Part shown: in pieces, positions 9,469 to 10,118 of the stretch
Position numbering within the stretch: position 1 is the stretch's first letter
Layout of the letters: each line of letters begins with the position of its first letter
NCBI GenBank assembly: GCA_023417515.1
Contig: JAEZFL010000056.1
Span: 1 to 10,118 of the forward strand
DNA from: Pseudomonadota bacterium
Lineage (GTDB): Bacteria; Pseudomonadota; Alphaproteobacteria; Sphingomonadales; Sphingomonadaceae
DNA length: 10,118 nt
Direction of reading: 5' to 3'
Translations under genes and position numbers: made by a program
The notes under the pieces: generated by a model
Told to the model about the DNA's origin: nothing
The model's input: the letters and a program-made list of their open reading frames with translations, nothing else
The model's database searches: none

Positions 9469-9804
9469 ATGAAGAAATCTGTCCTGTCAGTCGCCTTGCT
9501 GGGCTCCCTGAGCCTGGTCGGATGCACCGCCTATGGCGACCCGCTCGGCTCCATTTTGGGGTCCGGCTACAATAGCGGCAATTATTACGGCCAGGGCGGA
9601 CCGAGCTTCCAGGAAGCGGCGGTCGAGACCTGCGCCTATCAGGCCCAGCGCTATGGCCAGGTGCGCGTGAACAGCGTGCAGCAGGTACGCAGCGACACGC
9701 TGCGCGTGCACGGCGCGGTCGGGGTCAATGGCGGCTGGCAGCAGCGCGGCTTCTATTGCGACTTCCGTGCCGACGGCCGGATCACCGCGTTCGACATCCG
9801 GTAG
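9469..9804 (+). CDS. Small secreted lipoprotein of unknown function (111 aa)
   Basis: A short basic start (MKK), a hydrophobic stretch and the lipobox LVGC with Cys19 mark a lipoprotein signal peptide. After processing, a Gly/Ser/Tyr/Asn-rich linker (about 22-47) leads to a compact C-terminal domain, about 49-111. It opens FQEAAVETCAYQAQRYGQVR and ends RGFYCDFRADGRITAFDIR; its two cysteines (in ETCAYQ and FYCDF) could form a disulfide in the periplasm. The ATG at 9469 is supported by GGAG (9457-9460) with 8-nt spacing. An in-frame start at 9436 would place charged residues ahead of the signal peptide and is rejected. The upstream EcfG-type promoter suggests induction in general stress. No named family is recognised with confidence. 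Confidence 0.85.
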   Translation: MKKSVLSVALLGSLSLVGCTAYGDPLGSILGSGYNSGNYYGQGGPSFQEAAVETCAYQAQRYGQVRVNSVQQVRSDTLRVHGAVGVNGGWQQRGFYCDFRADGRITAFDIR

Positions 9805-9813
9805 TCCGGCGCC

Positions 9814-10118
9814 CTACCAGCCGCGCCGCCGCGGTGGCGGCGGGATCCAGTCGCCCTCCGACTCGAAATAGTGGTTCTCCTCGACGAAGGAGTGGGTCGG
9901 CCGGCCAGCGGCGTCGCGCGAGGGACGGAAGCGGAAGCGGCGCTCGATCAGCCGGCAGGTCGTCTCGTCGACGAGGCGGTTGCCGCTGGAGCGGATCGGG
10001 ACGCAATTGCTGGCCCGACCGTCGGCCCCGACCCGGTAGCGGACCTCGACGTCGCCGCGAAAGCCGGCCGCGCGGAGGGGCTCGGGAAGGTCGTCGATGC
10101 TGAGATCGCCAGCGACCC
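9814..10118 (-). CDS. TonB-family protein, C-terminal domain (5' part beyond window)
   Basis: Reading leftwards from the right edge gives 100 codons open at the N terminus and ending TAG at 9814-9816. The sequence FRGDVEVRYRVGADGRASNC, then SSGNRLVDETTCRLIERRFR and FRPSRDAAGRP, is the TonB C-terminal domain pattern. That pattern is V-x-V-x-(F/Y)-x-V-x-x-x-G, then S-S-G-x-x-x-(L/V)-D, then C-x-x-x-x-x-R-F-x-(F/Y)-x-P-A/S. In TonB this domain contacts the TonB box of outer-membrane receptors; many shorter sphingomonad proteins carry it with unknown roles. A Pro/Arg-rich tail (IPPPPRRRGW) follows. The gene converges on the lipoprotein gene with only 9 nt between stops. Upstream transmembrane and proline-rich regions, if any, are outside the window. 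Confidence 0.85.
   Translation of the reverse strand, partial: VAGDLSIDDLPEPLRAAGFRGDVEVRYRVGADGRASNCVPIRSSGNRLVDETTCRLIERRFRFRPSRDAAGRPTHSFVEENHYFESEGDWIPPPPRRRGW

Overview
The window is GC-rich DNA (estimated by eye, not counted) with alphaproteobacterial gene content, most likely from a sphingomonad (Sphingomonas or a close relative). Pointers are a second-type IF-1 with an Arg/Gly/Pro tail, a UvrD/PcrA helicase of sphingomonad type, dense intergenic palindromic repeats that I recognise from sphingomonad-like genomes, and a promoter matching the EcfG general-stress consensus. All lineage statements come from memory of families, not from a search.

Layout. Positions 1-1715 carry small minus-strand genes: an unknown 69-aa protein, a doubtful 60-aa ORF, infA (IF-1 variant), a 62-aa two-helix membrane protein and a SpoIIAA-like/STAS-fold protein. 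Positions 1716-2404 hold no intact gene. This stretch has a TTCAC repeat cluster, two long inverted repeats and, touching the second, a frameshifted remnant of a HigA-type antitoxin. Positions 2445-5429 (minus) are uvrD/pcrA, followed within 4 bp by a GTG-started DUF4258-like gene that overlaps a DUF2283 gene by 4 bp, a toxin-antitoxin-like pair riding on the helicase transcript. Positions 5532-7207 (plus) are a PAP2 phosphatase and a six-repeat beta-propeller lipoprotein, overlapping by 4 bp. Next come a multi-helix membrane protein (7322-8044) and a GFA/CENP-V zinc enzyme (8097-8489). A minus-strand pair follows (HEAT-like protein and a 60-aa protein), then a small lipoprotein behind a near-perfect EcfG-type promoter (9469-9804), then the C-terminal part of a TonB-family protein running off the right edge.

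Most of the window is ordinary chromosomal sequence. The best leads are in and next to uvrD. Two palindromic repeat elements are translated in frame inside the helicase, in the manner of Rickettsia palindromic elements. A 26-nt near-identical copy of the uvrD stretch encoding QRVFHQKF sits 610 bp downstream, at the broken end of the higA remnant, so the DUF4258/DUF2283 pair is bracketed by direct repeats. This looks like the scar of a rearrangement involving toxin-antitoxin genes. I see no tRNA, rRNA, CRISPR array or transposase.
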